The notes beneath the pieces were generated by a model. That model ran no database searches. It saw only the letters and a list, made by a program, of their open reading frames with translations, and had not been told where the DNA came from. The translations under genes and the position numbers were made by a program. A DNA stretch of 64,000 nt. It comes from Lingula anatina. Lineage: Eukaryota > Brachiopoda > Lingulata > Lingulida > Lingulidae. This document shows positions 24,501-37,430 of this stretch, piece by piece (the first letter of the stretch is position 1; each line of letters starts with the position of its first letter). The stretch lies in the NCBI RefSeq assembly GCF_001039355.2, contig NW_019775394.1, positions 174,099 to 238,098 on the forward strand, written 5' to 3'.

Positions 24501-27500
24501 TTGAAAACTGATGACAGTTTTGAATGTCCGTTGCATTAGCATGTCTAGCATGTCTAGGGAAGTATTAGCGTATTAAGCGGCACTAGATATTGCATCCTTC
24601 ATAGCCTTTGTATTTATTGCCTCACTTATGAAGCTGTGCAGTAATTGTAGTTTTTCATCTGGCAATTAAGAAGGAACACTTTACTTTCGTGATTATTATC
24701 CCAGTGTGTAGAAGCCTTTGAGACAGGATATTAAAATCCTGCCTGAAAATGTCAGAATCATGTAACTTACTATAAAAGATTTGCTTTAATCTCAGTTAGG
24801 CGGCTGAATGTGACACAATTACTAGACAGCATCCTTCATCATTCTTTGATTGTGTTGACCGTATAACTTCACTGTAAATCCTTCTGCCTGCCTCTAACAA
24901 AACTGGCACAAAAGCAGGCTTGATTTTATAGTTTGTTTGATATTTTAGAATTTGTGCTGCAGATTTTGAAAAAAAAATAGTCAGCACCTCAAAATTAGCT
25001 CAGGCTTTCAGTTATTTATTTTCTTAGGTTTTTTAAATAAAAGGTTAATCCTTATTCTTATCTGTTCTCAGTAATGTCTCTGATGATGCACAGTATTTTT
25101 TCCTCACACTTTATCTAAAACATCTCATTGCTGTTATTTTGTTCTGCCACATTGTAATTTTCACTTATATGAATTGTTATCTTGTATGTCCTGATTGGAA
25201 AATAATAAGGAATACTTGATTATCTGATCTTACTTGGCCTGTGTCCATGAATTTCTCGAAGACTAATGGTCAACCATCTGTTCCTCACTGCTGTCTCTGT
25301 CCTTGAGTCTGTGCTTGACCAGTGCTCCACTGCCAATGACTAGAAGAAACACCATCTCTCATTAACGGCTCTCTAAGAAATATCCCACATGTCATCATAC
25401 CAAGAGAAAACCATTCATCAGATTAGACTGGACAGAGATCAAGGAGTCAATGGCATGTCTTATTCCTGAGAATACTAGTTTATCCCCATTTATTCTTCCT
25501 GGTGATGTATTGAATTGTGATAATGATAAAAGTGATTAATTCTTCTTCCTTATTTGCTTGGTGGATGGGCAACACTTGGATGGGAGTGGTTGTATTATCT
25601 GATGGCCTACTTGATATTTGATAAGTAGAACATACAATTCTAAGAAAGGATTTAATCTTAAGTTGGCTTTAAGGGCTTTTGAATTCATAATGGAAATGTT
25701 AATAGCTCATTTTGAAATGCCATGAAAATAGAAAAATTCAAAGACGAGAAAATTCTGTTCCCATGTATCACTTCAAGGCTCATGTGCTGTTTTAAAAATT
25801 TTTCAAACATTTTTTTTCATCTCAGCTTCCAGATGTTATTTAAAAATCTTTATAATTGTGTCTGCATCTAAAATTTCATTGTATAATTTAAGATATGAAC
25901 AAAAATGTTATATCAAGCTGTTTTTTCTTGGGGTGTTTTTAAATCTAGAGAAAAAAAAAACATTTTAAGTAATCAAGGATGATAAAGGTTCTTTTTCATT
26001 TCAGAAAAATGCCAATTAAGGAATTTTATTATGGGAGAATATTGGATGAATTAGGACTGTCAGATGAAGAGGTGAGATGATCATATTTTTATTGAATTCA
26101 GAAAGTTTTGCTCTTGGCATTCAAGACAATTTCCTTTTTTCTCTGAACAATGCTACTAAGAAAATGTCTTCATATTTCTAGCAACAGTGGGAAGCAAAAA
26201 TTGACATGAGCCGTGTATTTTTGAATTAATGATACTTTCCTCTTATTGTCATTAATGAAAATTTACCCTAAGTGAGTGTACCTGGCTAATGATTATTGAT
26301 TCTTGTGCTATTTTCCAGTTTATTGATCTCTGTATACTGCTGGGCTGTGACTACTGTGAGTCTATTAGAGGGATAGGACCCAAGAAAGCTCTTGACTTCA
26401 TCAAACAATACAAGTGCATTGAAGAAGTAATTAAACATATAGACCAAAAGGTACATGTTGTTTATTTCATTTTCTTCCATGCTGTACATTTCAGACATCA
26501 TGATTTTGAAGTGACTTTTTCTCAAGTATATCTCAGCTATGAGATTGATAGCACAGAGTTCACAATAAGAAACCAATCTAACAGCATCTGACTGGTTCTA
26601 ATTTTAAGTTTGTGGACAGCGGAAAGGTTAGATTTTCTGTCTCTGGTGTGCTAATCATACATGTAATTTGAGATAGTTCATACTGAGATGGGTCACACTG
26701 AGATAGATGTAGGTCACATTGAGATAGGTCACACTGAGGTTATTCTGAGATAGGTCACACTGACATAAAACATGGTGAGATAACAACTGAGGTAGGTCAC
26801 TCTGAAAAAGGACACACTGAGATAGGTGTTATTGGTGAAGGTCACACTGAGATAAGCCGTACTGAGATGTCACACTGAGATTGAATGAACTAGGTCATAC
26901 AAAGAGAGATTACACTGAGATGGTGGGTCAAATGGTTTAATGTTATACTGACCCACCTTAACTGGAAACGGGGTTAAATCACCTGCCAAACACATAATGA
27001 GAAGTGAACACAATCCCTAATATCAAATATCTGTTTATTTGTAAATTGTTCATTACAGAATTTGTATGTGATATTTTATGTTGAACAGATATGATCTGCA
27101 TTGTAAAAAAATATTAATGATGTTTTATATTCTGCTATTTGAACTTCCCTGGTATTCTTCCAGAAATACACAGTGCCCGAGGACTGGCTGTTTAAGGTAA
27201 GGCAAAGTGAAGAAAAAAAAAAACATAATAAACAAAAAAAAAAATTGTTTGTTTTCACAATCAACTTGTTGTTTGATTCAAAACTAACATCAAGTACCTT
27301 GTTAAATTTTAAATTAGAAAGATTGTTTTGATTTCCTTTAGTGCAGATTAAACATAAAAGGATACTGCATCTTTCTTTATTTATGCAGTTACTTATCAAA
27401 ATGTCCAAAACAGTTGCTCAATGAGATGATAAGATTTTACTATTTTCCCAGAAAGAACAATTTGCAAGGTAACCTTGCACATATTTGTGAATCTACATTT

Positions 27501-28718
27501 TGTGCGTGAAAAATTAAATAACAAACAAATGATTACAAATAATTGTGAACTCAAAACCATTTTTTCTGTCTTTAAGGAAGCCCGTCAGTTGTTTAAAGAA
27601 CCAGAAGTTGCAGATCCTGGGACGCTGGACCTAAAATGGACTGAACCAGATGAGGAGGCTGTGGTGAAGTTCATGTGTGAGGACAAAGGCTTCAAGTGAG
27701 TTGGGGCTAACCAAATGTTGACTTTTTAAAGTTTAAAAACTTAATCGTTTCATCCCAACTTCCAGTCCCATCAAGTTGTTTGGGTTTGAAGATAGTATGT
27801 ATTACAAAGACTATAATAATGTATATTTATGTATTGTAAAGACTATTTATATACTAGCAATAGCAGGGACCAATCTCCTTAGTCTAACAAGCAGGATAAG
27901 ATTAGTCCCTGACTCCCTGCTATTGCAGGTATATAAATTAAGCATTTTCCCCTAAATATCACATCGAAAACATTGCAATGCAATGTGTTCTTTGCTCTTG
28001 CTTGTCTCAAAGATAGCAGCCATCATAGGTGACATCACAAGTGAAATCACAATTGACATAAGTGATATCACAGATGACATAATAAGTGACATCATAAGTG
28101 ACATGATAATTGACATCACAGATGACATCATAAGTGACATCACAGATGACATTACAGGTGGCATTACAGGGTCAGTGGAACTTACTGAGCATGTGGCATC
28201 TTATTTTCTTGTTTCTATTGTAGTGAAGAAAGAATACGGAATGGTGTAAAAAAGCTGGCAAAGGCACGCCAAGGATCTACACAGGGAAGACTAGATAGTT
28301 TCTTCAAGGTTTTACCAAGCCCAGGGGGAAGCAAGAGGAAGGCAAGTTAATTCTTCATCAGTCTTAATTTCAAAAGCTTTTAAATATGTTTTTTTCTAAT
28401 ATCGATCTTGGGACTTTGACAGTTGATGAATTTACTTGTTACTTCAAACTTTTCTGGAGGGGAAATCTTGCAAATTTGGAATTTGTTTTTATAAATCTTT
28501 CTACTCAGCTGTAACTTGCTCAGAGATGTTTGATCTTGTTCATTGTTTCACTGTGGCATAACAGAGATATGATTGATATTCAGGGAGTTCTTTGATTTCC
28601 AGGAATTCCATTCTGAGTCAGTCACATGCTTGGGTTGCTATATGTTTGTGTTTGTCAGTTTGCATTCATTGTATTTTCTGATTGATGAAGTTGACAGATA
28701 CGCACACGTACACACATG

Positions 28719-28762
<44 letters not shown>

Positions 28763-28883
28763 GAAATGTATTTTACTCTGTGTTTCACAACAGAGATATT
28801 TAATTAATTTACAGAAAGAGGAACCCAAGGGATCAGCAAAGAAAAAAGCAAAAACTGGAGGTGGATTCAAGAAACCAAAGTAG
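18051..28883 (+). CDS. FEN1: Flap endonuclease 1
   Basis: FEN1 is a structure-specific 5' nuclease that removes 5' flaps during Okazaki-fragment maturation and long-patch base excision repair. The 11 coding exons are 18051-18132, 18365-18467, 18986-19088, 19856-20029, 21311-21447, 26005-26071, 26319-26450, 27164-27196, 27577-27695, 28224-28341 and 28815-28883. They sum to 1,137 nt, giving 378 aa (human 380). The N-terminus is [10 protein letters not shown]. Metal-binding acids align without gaps to human numbering: D34, D86, E158, E160, D179, D181 and D233. Residue 232 is Cys where human has Ser. The PCNA-binding box QGRLDSFF is at 337-344 and a Lys-rich nuclear-localising tail follows. All introns are GT-AG except intron 10, which is GC-AG. 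Intron 5 (4.6 kb) hosts an antisense GPCR gene. DDX27 is its divergent partner. Confidence 0.97.
18152..18174. repeat. (CT)n microsatellite in FEN1 intron 1
   Basis: A dinucleotide run of about 11 units, 20 bases past the splice donor. Confidence 0.9.
18511..18566. repeat. (CA)28 microsatellite in FEN1 intron 2
   Basis: An uninterrupted 56-base CA run. ORFs on both strands across it are artefacts of the repeat. Confidence 0.95.
19330..19697. mobile_element. MITE-like inverted-repeat element in FEN1 intron 3
   Basis: The left end reads CCAGATATGCTGAAACT (19333-19349). The right end, reverse-complemented, reads CCAGACATGCTGAAAACT. The interior has repeated GGTCCG/CCGGTCC motifs on both sides (CGGTCCGATCGGTC; TTCGGTCCGGC), suggesting a folded-back structure. 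It is about 365 bp with no coding capacity. GTTA flanks both ends but is too short to prove a target duplication. Confidence 0.55.
20030..21310. other. FEN1 intron 4
   Basis: The intron starts GTAAGGGCAG and ends TTTATCGTAG. I see no element or gene inside it. Confidence 0.7.
21448..23033. other. FEN1 intron 5, part downstream of the nested GPCR
   Basis: No exon of either gene is visible. On the minus strand the first AATAAA past the GPCR stop is at 22668-22673, 360 bases beyond it, and could end that transcript. A short (TA)n run is at about 22430-22445. Confidence 0.5.
23034..24119 (-). CDS. Intronless class A (rhodopsin-family) G protein-coupled receptor, orphan
   Basis: 361 aa, one exon, with seven hydrophobic helices. 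It has a short N-terminus with a glycosylation site (NTT 15-17; an alternative start is Met12). Family marks are GN 48-49 in TM1, LAITD 73-77 in TM2, W156 in TM4, P205 in TM5, P298 in TM6 and NPWIY 330-334 in TM7. A C-tail Cys pair (350, 352) could be palmitoylated. The DRY motif is NRC (128-130) and CWxP is TYLP (295-298). The Cys expected at the top of TM3 is Gly104 and extracellular loop 2 has no Cys, so the usual disulfide is absent. NR in place of DR and the overall pattern recall the moody/Tre1/GPR84 and melatonin-receptor-like groups; ligand and subfamily are not determined. It lies antisense in FEN1 intron 5. Confidence 0.9.
   Translation of the reverse strand: MLKIAAKTPKIMECNTTDDDFLHSDSNNIVGKTGAVFIILEIILGGIGNLLVITAVIKSEKLQVAYNAFTVSLAITDVLFTLCIMPFYVDTYLSRRWNFSDEVGKYVNFFGTILIIASGLNIMCIAVNRCILIVHPRAYKRFASKVAIGLQISAVWLLAFTVVAPGMWGYGVEVAYTHQVGRYNYVRQTSRPTVITVFVVAIIIPCMVLTVCYFRIVQAIRKSRDRICTYTARHTEWVPSPVHTISSSHLNADLTMTGLTNLPEQRQNDLIYEIPENDIRSVKMILVVFLGFFLTYLPFTIVNTVDVNACFDRAVYMISALTFWLASCVNPWIYGIMNKSFRQAYGEILCSCGGSRRQRKN
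24120..26004. other. FEN1 intron 5, part upstream of the nested GPCR
   Basis: This must contain the promoter and any 5' UTR exon of the GPCR, but no element stands out. It ends with the FEN1 acceptor TTTCATTTCAG at 26004. Confidence 0.5.
26668..26930. repeat. Degenerate minisatellite in FEN1 intron 7
   Basis: About 15-17 imperfect copies of a roughly 15-base unit, consensus GAGATAGGTCACACT, with gaps and point changes. Confidence 0.85.
27848..27935. repeat. Inverted repeat in FEN1 intron 9
   Basis: Arms 27848-27869 and 27914-27935 (left arm TATATACTAGCAATAGCAGG) pair with one or two mismatches. The inner sequences CCAATCTCCTT and its partner near GATAAGATTAGT partly extend the stem. It is a possible fold-back element or remnant. 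Confidence 0.7.
28024..28165. repeat. 12-base minisatellite in FEN1 intron 9
   Basis: About 12 copies of units such as GACATCATAAGT and GACATCACAGAT. Because the unit is a multiple of three, long open frames appear on both strands; these are not genes. Confidence 0.9.
28723..28760. repeat. (GA)n microsatellite in FEN1 intron 10
   Basis: A GA run with one G interruption, about 55 bases before the last exon's acceptor. Confidence 0.9.
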
Positions 28884-28911
28884 AGACTCACTTGTGTAAT
28901 ATTGTGATAAG

Positions 28912-28917
28912 AATAAA
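28912..28917 (+). terminator. FEN1 polyadenylation signal
   Basis: AATAAA begins 29 bases after the FEN1 stop codon, giving a very short 3' UTR if it is used. Confidence 0.65.
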
Positions 28918-31900
28918 ATAGAAGAAGTATTTTGACATTTTTTAAAGAAAAGAGCTGTCAGATTCTATGATTAAGAAACTAATCTCTGAGTGTAAATAAG
29001 ATGACATTGGCAACTTTTTTTGTTAATTCTGAAATATCCACTCAAAGCTTGTGTTAGTGGTAAGGCCTTGATTGGAGCTAGGTAAGAGAATTAATTATAC
29101 TTTAACATGGATGCAATGCAATGTTTGGTGATGATGTTGGAGTCCTGTGGGTGTGTTTTGTTACACCACATAACATTGACCAAGATGTATTCAGTTGACA
29201 TAAATTTTTTTTTTTTAAAAATGAGTACCTGTGCTCTTGGTTGCACTATTACCTACTTGATAATATTGGGGTAGGCACTGGGATCCAAACATTACCCTTT
29301 GCAAAGGGGAAACATGACTATGTTGCCATCTTGGTTTGCTCAAGGAAAATTTTTGTAAATTTGTTAGACAAATTTACTGTGGAAATGCAGTGAAAGGGGA
29401 AAGAAATTGGTGCATTGCGAGTTCCAGGCAGACGACTGAATGCTGTGCTAGTGGTGTGTTAGTTGTGCCAGTCACAATGGGGTCCATTTCGTTGGTGCAG
29501 CTGCCTGTAATTTTAAGAAGTTGTGTACTTTTGTTTCCTCTTTGCATCCCTTAACTGTATCATCATTTCATAAACTGCTGGGAACTATTTGTCACAGAAT
29601 ACAATAGAACTGGAGTAGTTATAGAAATTCTGTCATTACTGTAAAGGATCAACCATTTTCAAACCCCGAACCTCTTTAAAACTTTAAACTTGCAGTAACA
29701 TTATTATATTTAGTGTGTTTTTCTTATTGCAGCTCATGTTATTACATGTAATCGAGGTAAATGATGTTATTTGAGAGAAATTGAAGCAGGTGTTTGAAAT
29801 ATCAGATGTTAACATAGAGAGAAACTTGGTCCATAAATACACCCAACATGTGTGTTAGATTTTGTTTCAATTTGTTCAATAATTTGTGTTGCCCACACAC
29901 CACTTATAATAAGTACAGCCCATTTAAGTTATCAACATTTTCAGAACTTTGTACAGAACTCTTCCTATGTTTAATATAATTTATATCCACATTTCCATGT
30001 AATACTGTATCAGGTATTGATTATCCCTGTAATTTGTGTAGGAGGAATGGTGAAAGTGGTGTGAAGATGTTAATTTATCTCATTTTCCAAACTAGTTGCA
30101 ACATTTGAACATTTTGAGAAGTCTGCTTGGATTCAGTGCTCGGGATGCCCACAGCTGTGGAAGAGCCTCAAAACTGACACCAAGGCAAGTGTATTTTACG
30201 CCAAAAAATATTTTCTTTGCCTTCAGCAAGACTTTTTCATCATTACTCTGCATATCAAACATCAAAAACTCTTTGAAGCTCTGTAAAATAATCTGTGTGC
30301 CAGGCCCTGGCATGTTGGGGAGGTTCATATGGCATAACAAGACAATACTAGATCAACAAAATGCCATTCTGCCTGCTGTGGAGGGGGCAGGCAAGGTCCC
30401 TCCTAACTGACAGAAACATCTGCGGAAATTAAATCCAAGTGAAAACCAAAACTCCTTCTGTTTTCATATAATTTCAACTTTGTATTTATTTTTGATCTGA
30501 ATCACATGTTACACATCGAGGAGCACTTCCTCTGCAAAAATCTGTATGTTACACAACTACATAAAATAGAACAGATCCAAACACTTGCATTGCATCTACT
30601 GTTAACGACTGCCGCAATACTGAATGTTGTATCACCTAATACAATTGCACTATGACATTAGAAGATGAAGGTACCAAGCTGGCTCTCGGGCAGTGTCAGT
30701 GACTAGTTTGAATGATACCAGCTGCGACTAGTTTAATAATTTGTTTGCCATGACCAATGCAGTGAAATGGAAAAAATATAAAAGAGACGATGTACACTAT
30801 ACAATAAATAAGTTACTTTCAGGATAAAGCTTGCTTATTTGATATACAGAAACATAATTCTCTACTGTGACACTTTGTACCTGAAACAATGGACACTCAC
30901 ATACAGTACAAGGTAATATTGCATCAGGGTTTTCTTCACTGTACATCTGGAAAGAACATGTTGGTGACCTTATATACATACCAATGTACCATGAGATCAC
31001 ACATACCCACAGTGAAACTACATTCACAGTTATTTGATATTTTGTTCACACTAAAAAAAATCTGGTTTCCATACATATGAATTCTGCAGAGAATATCTGC
31101 CCTTTACTATTCAATTTTGAATTTGAAAATGTTTTGGCAGATGAACAATTAATTGCACACATGGGTTTACAAAATTATGTTGCTTTTCACATTGGTATAC
31201 AAAGTTCTGCATTTGCAAGTTGGCCACATTGTTTCATTTCTGTGAGTTAAGTAATCTGTTTGAGTATTGTTTCAAGAAAACTTCAAGAAAGTCTGTACAC
31301 TAAAAAGGCATGTTTTAGCAAAACTAGCCACTAGAATCTAAATGAATATCTTACATACAAGTAGAGAAATAGTAGATGAAAAAAGATCTAGTTTGTCTGC
31401 CTCAAGCAACCAGCCAGGAGCACACCATATTTTAACACCAGTCAAAGAACATGCTACTTTGTGATGTGACCTATTGTCAACAATGATTGTCACTGCATTA
31501 TTTCACCTTTCTAATGCTATCCACTTTGACTAGCTGGTGCTTTCTAATCAGTACATGAATTGCACATGAATATACTAATGATATTCTATTTTTTGATCTT
31601 CTATTATTAACTTCAAGTTCAGTCTAGTGAGAGGAAAAATTAACTGTGGTACACATTTGGGATAAAATCTGTTGAAAACTCCATGGAAAGCAAGACCACA
31701 ATATATCTTAGCTGATAAAAATTACAAAAAAAACAAATTCTGATGCATATCTGAAATTTCTAAAAACATGTCTCAGACCAATGAAGAATTTAAATTCAAA
31801 GGAATTACTTGAAAATTTCAAATACTCAAGGTATTAAATTACTTAGTATGATCTAATATTTAGGTCACTGAATGTTTAAAAAAATACTTTCTGACATCAA

Positions 31901-34900
31901 ACCAACACTTTAAATAAAAACTTACAACAATATCTTTTAAAGAACTTGCTACCAACATGTTCTTTTTTTTCTGAAGAATAATAAATGTATTTGTTTGAAT
32001 TAAAAAAGTAATAACCATAGAAATCATGAAGGTTCTTGCAGACCACTTCAAAGAAGCCCTTGTGATCTTTTTAGGTATTTCAACAATTATTAGCAAATTT
32101 TTAAATGTTTGGCATCTTAACAAACAAAGTTGAAATGACCCTAAAACTGTGCAAAATAAACATCTCATTAAACATTATATTCCTTATCATAAGACCATCC
32201 AAAATTTAAAATGTTTCTTATGGTGCACAGAAATTATTTAACCTTTTTTCCCATATGTAGTTACTAGTTGAATCATTTCCAATTATATAGCCATTTGGTA
32301 GACAGACATAACCATAATAAAGCATAAAACATGAATAAATATCTTAGAGAAAAATGTTCAGCAGATGACAACTTAACTACTCAAGACTCGAGTTCTTCTG
32401 TGAAAAACAACATACATATATAGAAAGAAAATCTCTTGAATTAGTATCACAGTGCTTCTAAATGCATGCCCTGGACATCAATTGTGCAACAAGACCTAAA
32501 ATGCAGAAACACACAGGGTACGCCAGCGATAAAAGCGTTAAAAGCAGACTGATTGACCATCAGAGTTTGCAATCACCAGTGAGACGTTAAATCCATCCAT
32601 CCATCCATTCATTCATCCATCCACAGAATACTCATGGTAATCATTTGAGAAAATGACTAGGACCTTGTAAAATAATGTGAATAATTAGCATCTTACGTAA
32701 TAAAATTAAAATCTATGTTCTTATAACTATGTACCAATATAAGTATACATATACATATATATGTTTTATCTCTCAAATATATTTACATCTATATACATCC
32801 TGATATATACTACTGACCCTGATTCAATAATAATAATATTAATAATGGAGTTTTTAGTATCAGGCAGGGGTACATGTGTAGACCTGACAGCAGAAATGCA
32901 TTTAAACCATAACAAATGGGAGAGGGGGTTAAAACAGCAGTTACATATGTTTACACTCAGAAATCAAAACACCTTTGGTTCCCCTAAAAAATTGTAAAAC
33001 AACAAACAAGTATTGTTATTTTCTGAAACCCAAACATGTTGTGGCTTTCAAATAATGGTTGGATTTTATAAGAAGTGGATGACTTGCCAAGGTCTGATAA
33101 TGCACTCGGGTTACCCACCCAGTTCAATGCTGGGTGAATGACCTGGCGGAACGACCCCTGCATAGCCACGGTGTAGATGCAATGGTGACGTCAACGTCTA
33201 ATACAGAGTACAAAATTTTAAGAATTTTGAGTATTCCACTAGACATGTCAAGATCCTCTGAATGAACAGCTCGAGTACAAACTGCTGATTGTGAACAGCT
33301 TGTGTAACAGTTGAAGTCTCATGTCAAAAAATGTCCCAAATGAACCGTAAGTGACAACTACATTAAGACCTAAAATTTGGACAACAGTTGATTTGAAAGC
33401 CACAAACATTCCACTCTTTGAATTACTTCCAGTGTTCTTTCATTTTCACTTAAACAGATACTCTGTAACAGCATTGTTCTTTAAAAAAATCTATCAAGAG
33501 GCAGTTGTAAATTTGGCATCGTCTCAACAAGCCCCACACTGACATACGCATAGATCATCTCATTTCAAACCCCTTCAGAAATGAGTTCCGCATATCTTTT
33601 TGGACTGCCACACCAAATTTCTTTATTGAAGGACCAATCTGGGGGTCATTCCAACTGGGCACACAAGAAGTCATAACCATCTCGCCCTGTTCCTCGTCCA
33701 CTATGTCACCATGCCAGCCAGTTTCCCCGCAGACCACTGGGGTCCTGTCAATCTCACAGCATTTATGGTAATTATTCAACAGATTCAAACAACGTGGACT
33801 AATAATTTTCTCCTAAAATGTTCTTTTTTTAAAAAAATTAAACTTCAGTTTTCTCATTTGAAATATTTGAAAATTTAGTTGGCCTTTGTGTCTGAAAGTA
33901 CACTTTTGCAAATTAAAAAAAATATATATATTCAAAAAGTGAAATACTAGCAAGCGTTTAAAAATTTCAAGTATCTACCGTATGCTTAGCACTAAACAGG
34001 GTCTTAAAAACATTTCTTGGCCTTTAAAATGTAAGAGCAGTAAGGGCAAAAAGTTCACCAGGCATTGGGAAAACCTGCATGTTGCCACCAAGGGCCTTAG
34101 TGGTGGCTGGAATCGATTTAACTATAGTGAAGAGTCAAGTCTCTTGCTGCTGAATCTTCTTCCTATATCGTAGAACTATTTACAAAGACATTTTAACATG
34201 ATAATTTGGAAAGAACAAGACCAAAGAAAAAAACACAGGAAGTGGATTTTAGTTAAGAAATCACTACAGCAGACAATATTGTCAATAATTTTACGCAAGA
34301 TGTCATTAACTAACTTGTCTGAGAGCATGGAGAACATGATCTACTTGGATCTCACATCAGCTCCAGAAATGGTGTCTAAACCTGCCTAGAATATAGTTCA
34401 AGGTTTTATTACAAGCTGGTCATGCAGTGCAGTGCTCCACCTTGTCAAAAAGAATAGAAATAAGAGTCGGTAGAGGTGCCCTCTCCTGGAAGGATTGATA
34501 GCAAACAACAGCTGTTTGGAGTTGCTTTCCATAAAGGGCACTTTGTAAGATACACGGTCATTCCAAGCGATTTGTATAAATCACACATTCCTGGAAAATG
34601 AGCACAGGACTTAGACTGATGGAGATGATATTTGAAATGGAAAATGAATTATGCCACATGATCTCAAACATCACTTGTTGACCAAATTAAACTTTGGAGA
34701 GCAAGAAAACATTCCCCTTTGACCAAACCACTTATGCTTTCATTTTTCAGTGGCCTGGATTTCACAGCAGACCTTCCAAAATATGTTAATTAAATAAGAC
34801 CAAGTTAATTAAAATAAAAATTAAGAACATTCAAAAATTCAAGAAGAAAAAGAAAAAAAAGATTGCACTTAAAAACAAGACAGAAAAAAAAACGACAACC

Positions 34901-36537
34901 TGGTAAAATGTGCTGGCAAAGAGGCATGGAGAATACAGTTTCATGTCAAGGCATGGGGTTACTCTCTCTCAGTTGGGTATTTTGAGGATTAGCCAGCAGT
35001 TTTGGCATGGATACAAAACTCCCCAGACCCTAGTCCTAGGCTCTCCCCCCACCCACTGAGGGCCCTGCTTGCTATTGCAAGTTTACGCATCTGGTTACTC
35101 AACCACAAAAAGAGAGCACTTAAAAACCACTACTTCTTACTTAAAAACCACAACTTCTTACAGTGTCTTTTAAATTAAACACAATCAATGTTATCAAATA
35201 AAACCACCAAAATTGACTTTAAACAAGCTTTTTTAGCTCACTCAAAATCGCATTTGCTTTGTTTTAAAATTAATGGCTGCCTTGTAGCAGTTCTAATGTC
35301 AAACTTTTTTGCTCCCCGCCTATATGTTGGTAAATGAGGCGAGCACTGACACCTCATGTAATAACATACATATTGTCCAAAAATAAATCACGACGTCTGC
35401 TGCAATCCACCCATTTTGGTAGGAAAAAAAGATAATAATAATCATAACACTATTGTGGCCCTGGCAAAAAACACCCAGTCAACACTCCCCACCCATTATG
35501 GATAAAAATAAATTAAAACACTGAAAAATAAAAAAAGCCCCATGCTAAAAGGTCCCAATTTTCATGTAACAGAATACGATATGGACTCTACAGTGAAGGT
35601 GGGTCTCCTCCCAGTGGATGAACATTTAGATGACTTTGTTCAAGGAGGCAGCAGTAATGCTGGCATGGCCTGTGACTAATAGATTTAGGTTCCTGTTCAC
35701 CCTTACTGCCCTTAATTTGCTTTCCCAACTGTACTTTCTCTTTCTTACAGTAAGAAGTACCTCCTTGCTCAGAAACTGTGTTGGTGGAGGAAAAGGAGGA
35801 GAGGATTATTTTCTTCGTCCTAAAAAACCTCACCCTTCATGCACACCATGTTTGGACTGACAGCTGCTTAAATATTTCTAAATATACAACCTTACTTTCA
35901 GCATATAATTTTCTCTTTGAACACTATATATTCATAAATGAATATGTACCCTGCCTGATATCGGAGGAAATACTGGAATCATGAACTGAGAACCAGTCTC
36001 CTCTTGTATTGAACACTGCATTTATGACTTGTGCTGCCATCTATCAGCAGCACCCTGAGCACCATTAATTCCTTGACTTGTACTGGATATATTACACCAT
36101 TATATACTATGTACATATATTTATATATATATTTATTACATATATATACTGTGCTGATGGCCTCATTGGTGTTCCTGGTCCAATGATGGAACCAGAATGA
36201 GATGGTAGACAGAAGTATCCCTTCTTCCTTGTGAGAGCGTGATTTTCTTCACACAGTTGGAGCAGTTGAATGACTCAGGAATGGAGAATACGAGCCATCC
36301 TGCAAGCCAATGACTGTCACTTCCCTTGCCATTATGGTTAACAATACCAGTGACCAGTCATCAGGACCAGATTTTGTACTCCATCAAAGTCTACTTCACA
36401 GTTTCCTCAAGGGATCCTGAATGACCTTGGACCTTTGGCATCATCCACCAAGGTCAGCATCCATCTCAAACCCACATGACCTTGACCTAAAACGGCCCTG
36501 GACTTTGACATGACCCGCCAGCTGTCTATTTGCCCTC
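28918..36537. other. Stretch without a recognised gene; possible long PSKH1 3' UTR
   Basis: No exon with supporting splice sites and a recognisable product was found on either strand. The region just below the PSKH1 stop must hold that gene's 3' UTR. Minus-strand AATAAA occurs at 36132-36137 (about 400 bases past the stop) and again at 30485-30490, so the UTR could be short or several kilobases. A 77-codon minus-strand ORF at 33555-33788 is unrecognised. A CCAT microsatellite lies at about 32594-32621. Confidence 0.5.
36132..36137 (-). terminator. Candidate polyadenylation signal of PSKH1
   Basis: AATAAA on the minus strand, about 400 bases downstream of the stop, in a TA-rich tract. Confidence 0.35.
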
Positions 36538-37397
36538 TCAGAGAGGGTGGTGTTGTAGTTCTTTTTGAAGCTCTTCCAATTCCTCTGGCTGGACGCGCCG
36601 ATGCTCTGACCGCAAGGACTTACTGGATTTGTTCGACTTTGTGGATTTAGCTGATTTGGTACTTTTGGCACTCTTTGTGCTGTTGGCGCGGGTAGATTGG
36701 CGATGCAGCAGATTCTGACTGATTGTCCGATGCAGATTTTTGTTACTGGAAGAAGCCGCATTGGTGGCGATCCAGGGATGCTTCACTGCTTGGGCAGCAG
36801 TCAGCCTTTGGTTGGGGTCCAGCACCAGGAGCTTATCTATGAAGTCTTTGGCCAAAGGAGAGACATCTTTCCAATGCTGCAAAGATGGAAAAGAAGCAAT
36901 TTAATATGATGATGTTACAATAAAATTTTGATAGATTCTAGCAAATTTATTGATTCAAAACAACCTAAACCAAAACAACCTTAATTCAAAACAAGCAAAA
37001 CTGCCTTGTACAATCACCTTACTGAAACACAGAGTTGTAAAATATAGAGATAATGTTTTCTAAGAAATGTGGATTGTTTCTGCAACATATTACTTTCATA
37101 TTAAATCCAAAAAACAATTTTGCTTCATTTCAAAAAACGATGACAAAAAAAAAAAAAAAAAAAAAAAATGTGCATGCGCACACGCAAACACACAAGTGCC
37201 TGCACAAATAACACTATCATTCCACACATTTCCATACATTTTTATATAGCTATCAGGAATGCCCCTTAGTACACAAGTGTTATCTGCCTCATCATTAACT
37301 CTTCCACTATATCAATTTCTCATCACTGAAAATGGCAGGGAAAACATTTTTATTTTANNNNNNNNNNNNNNNNNNNNNNNNNNNNNNNNNNNNNACA

Positions 37398-37430
<33 letters not shown>

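Noticed and set aside
27983-28249. 88-codon plus-strand ORF rich in D, I and S, and its antisense partner
   Set aside because: Both are translations of a 12-base minisatellite inside FEN1 intron 9.
33555-33788. 77-codon minus-strand ORF of moderately high GC
   Set aside because: No recognisable motif, no splice sites; it could be part of a long PSKH1 3' UTR.
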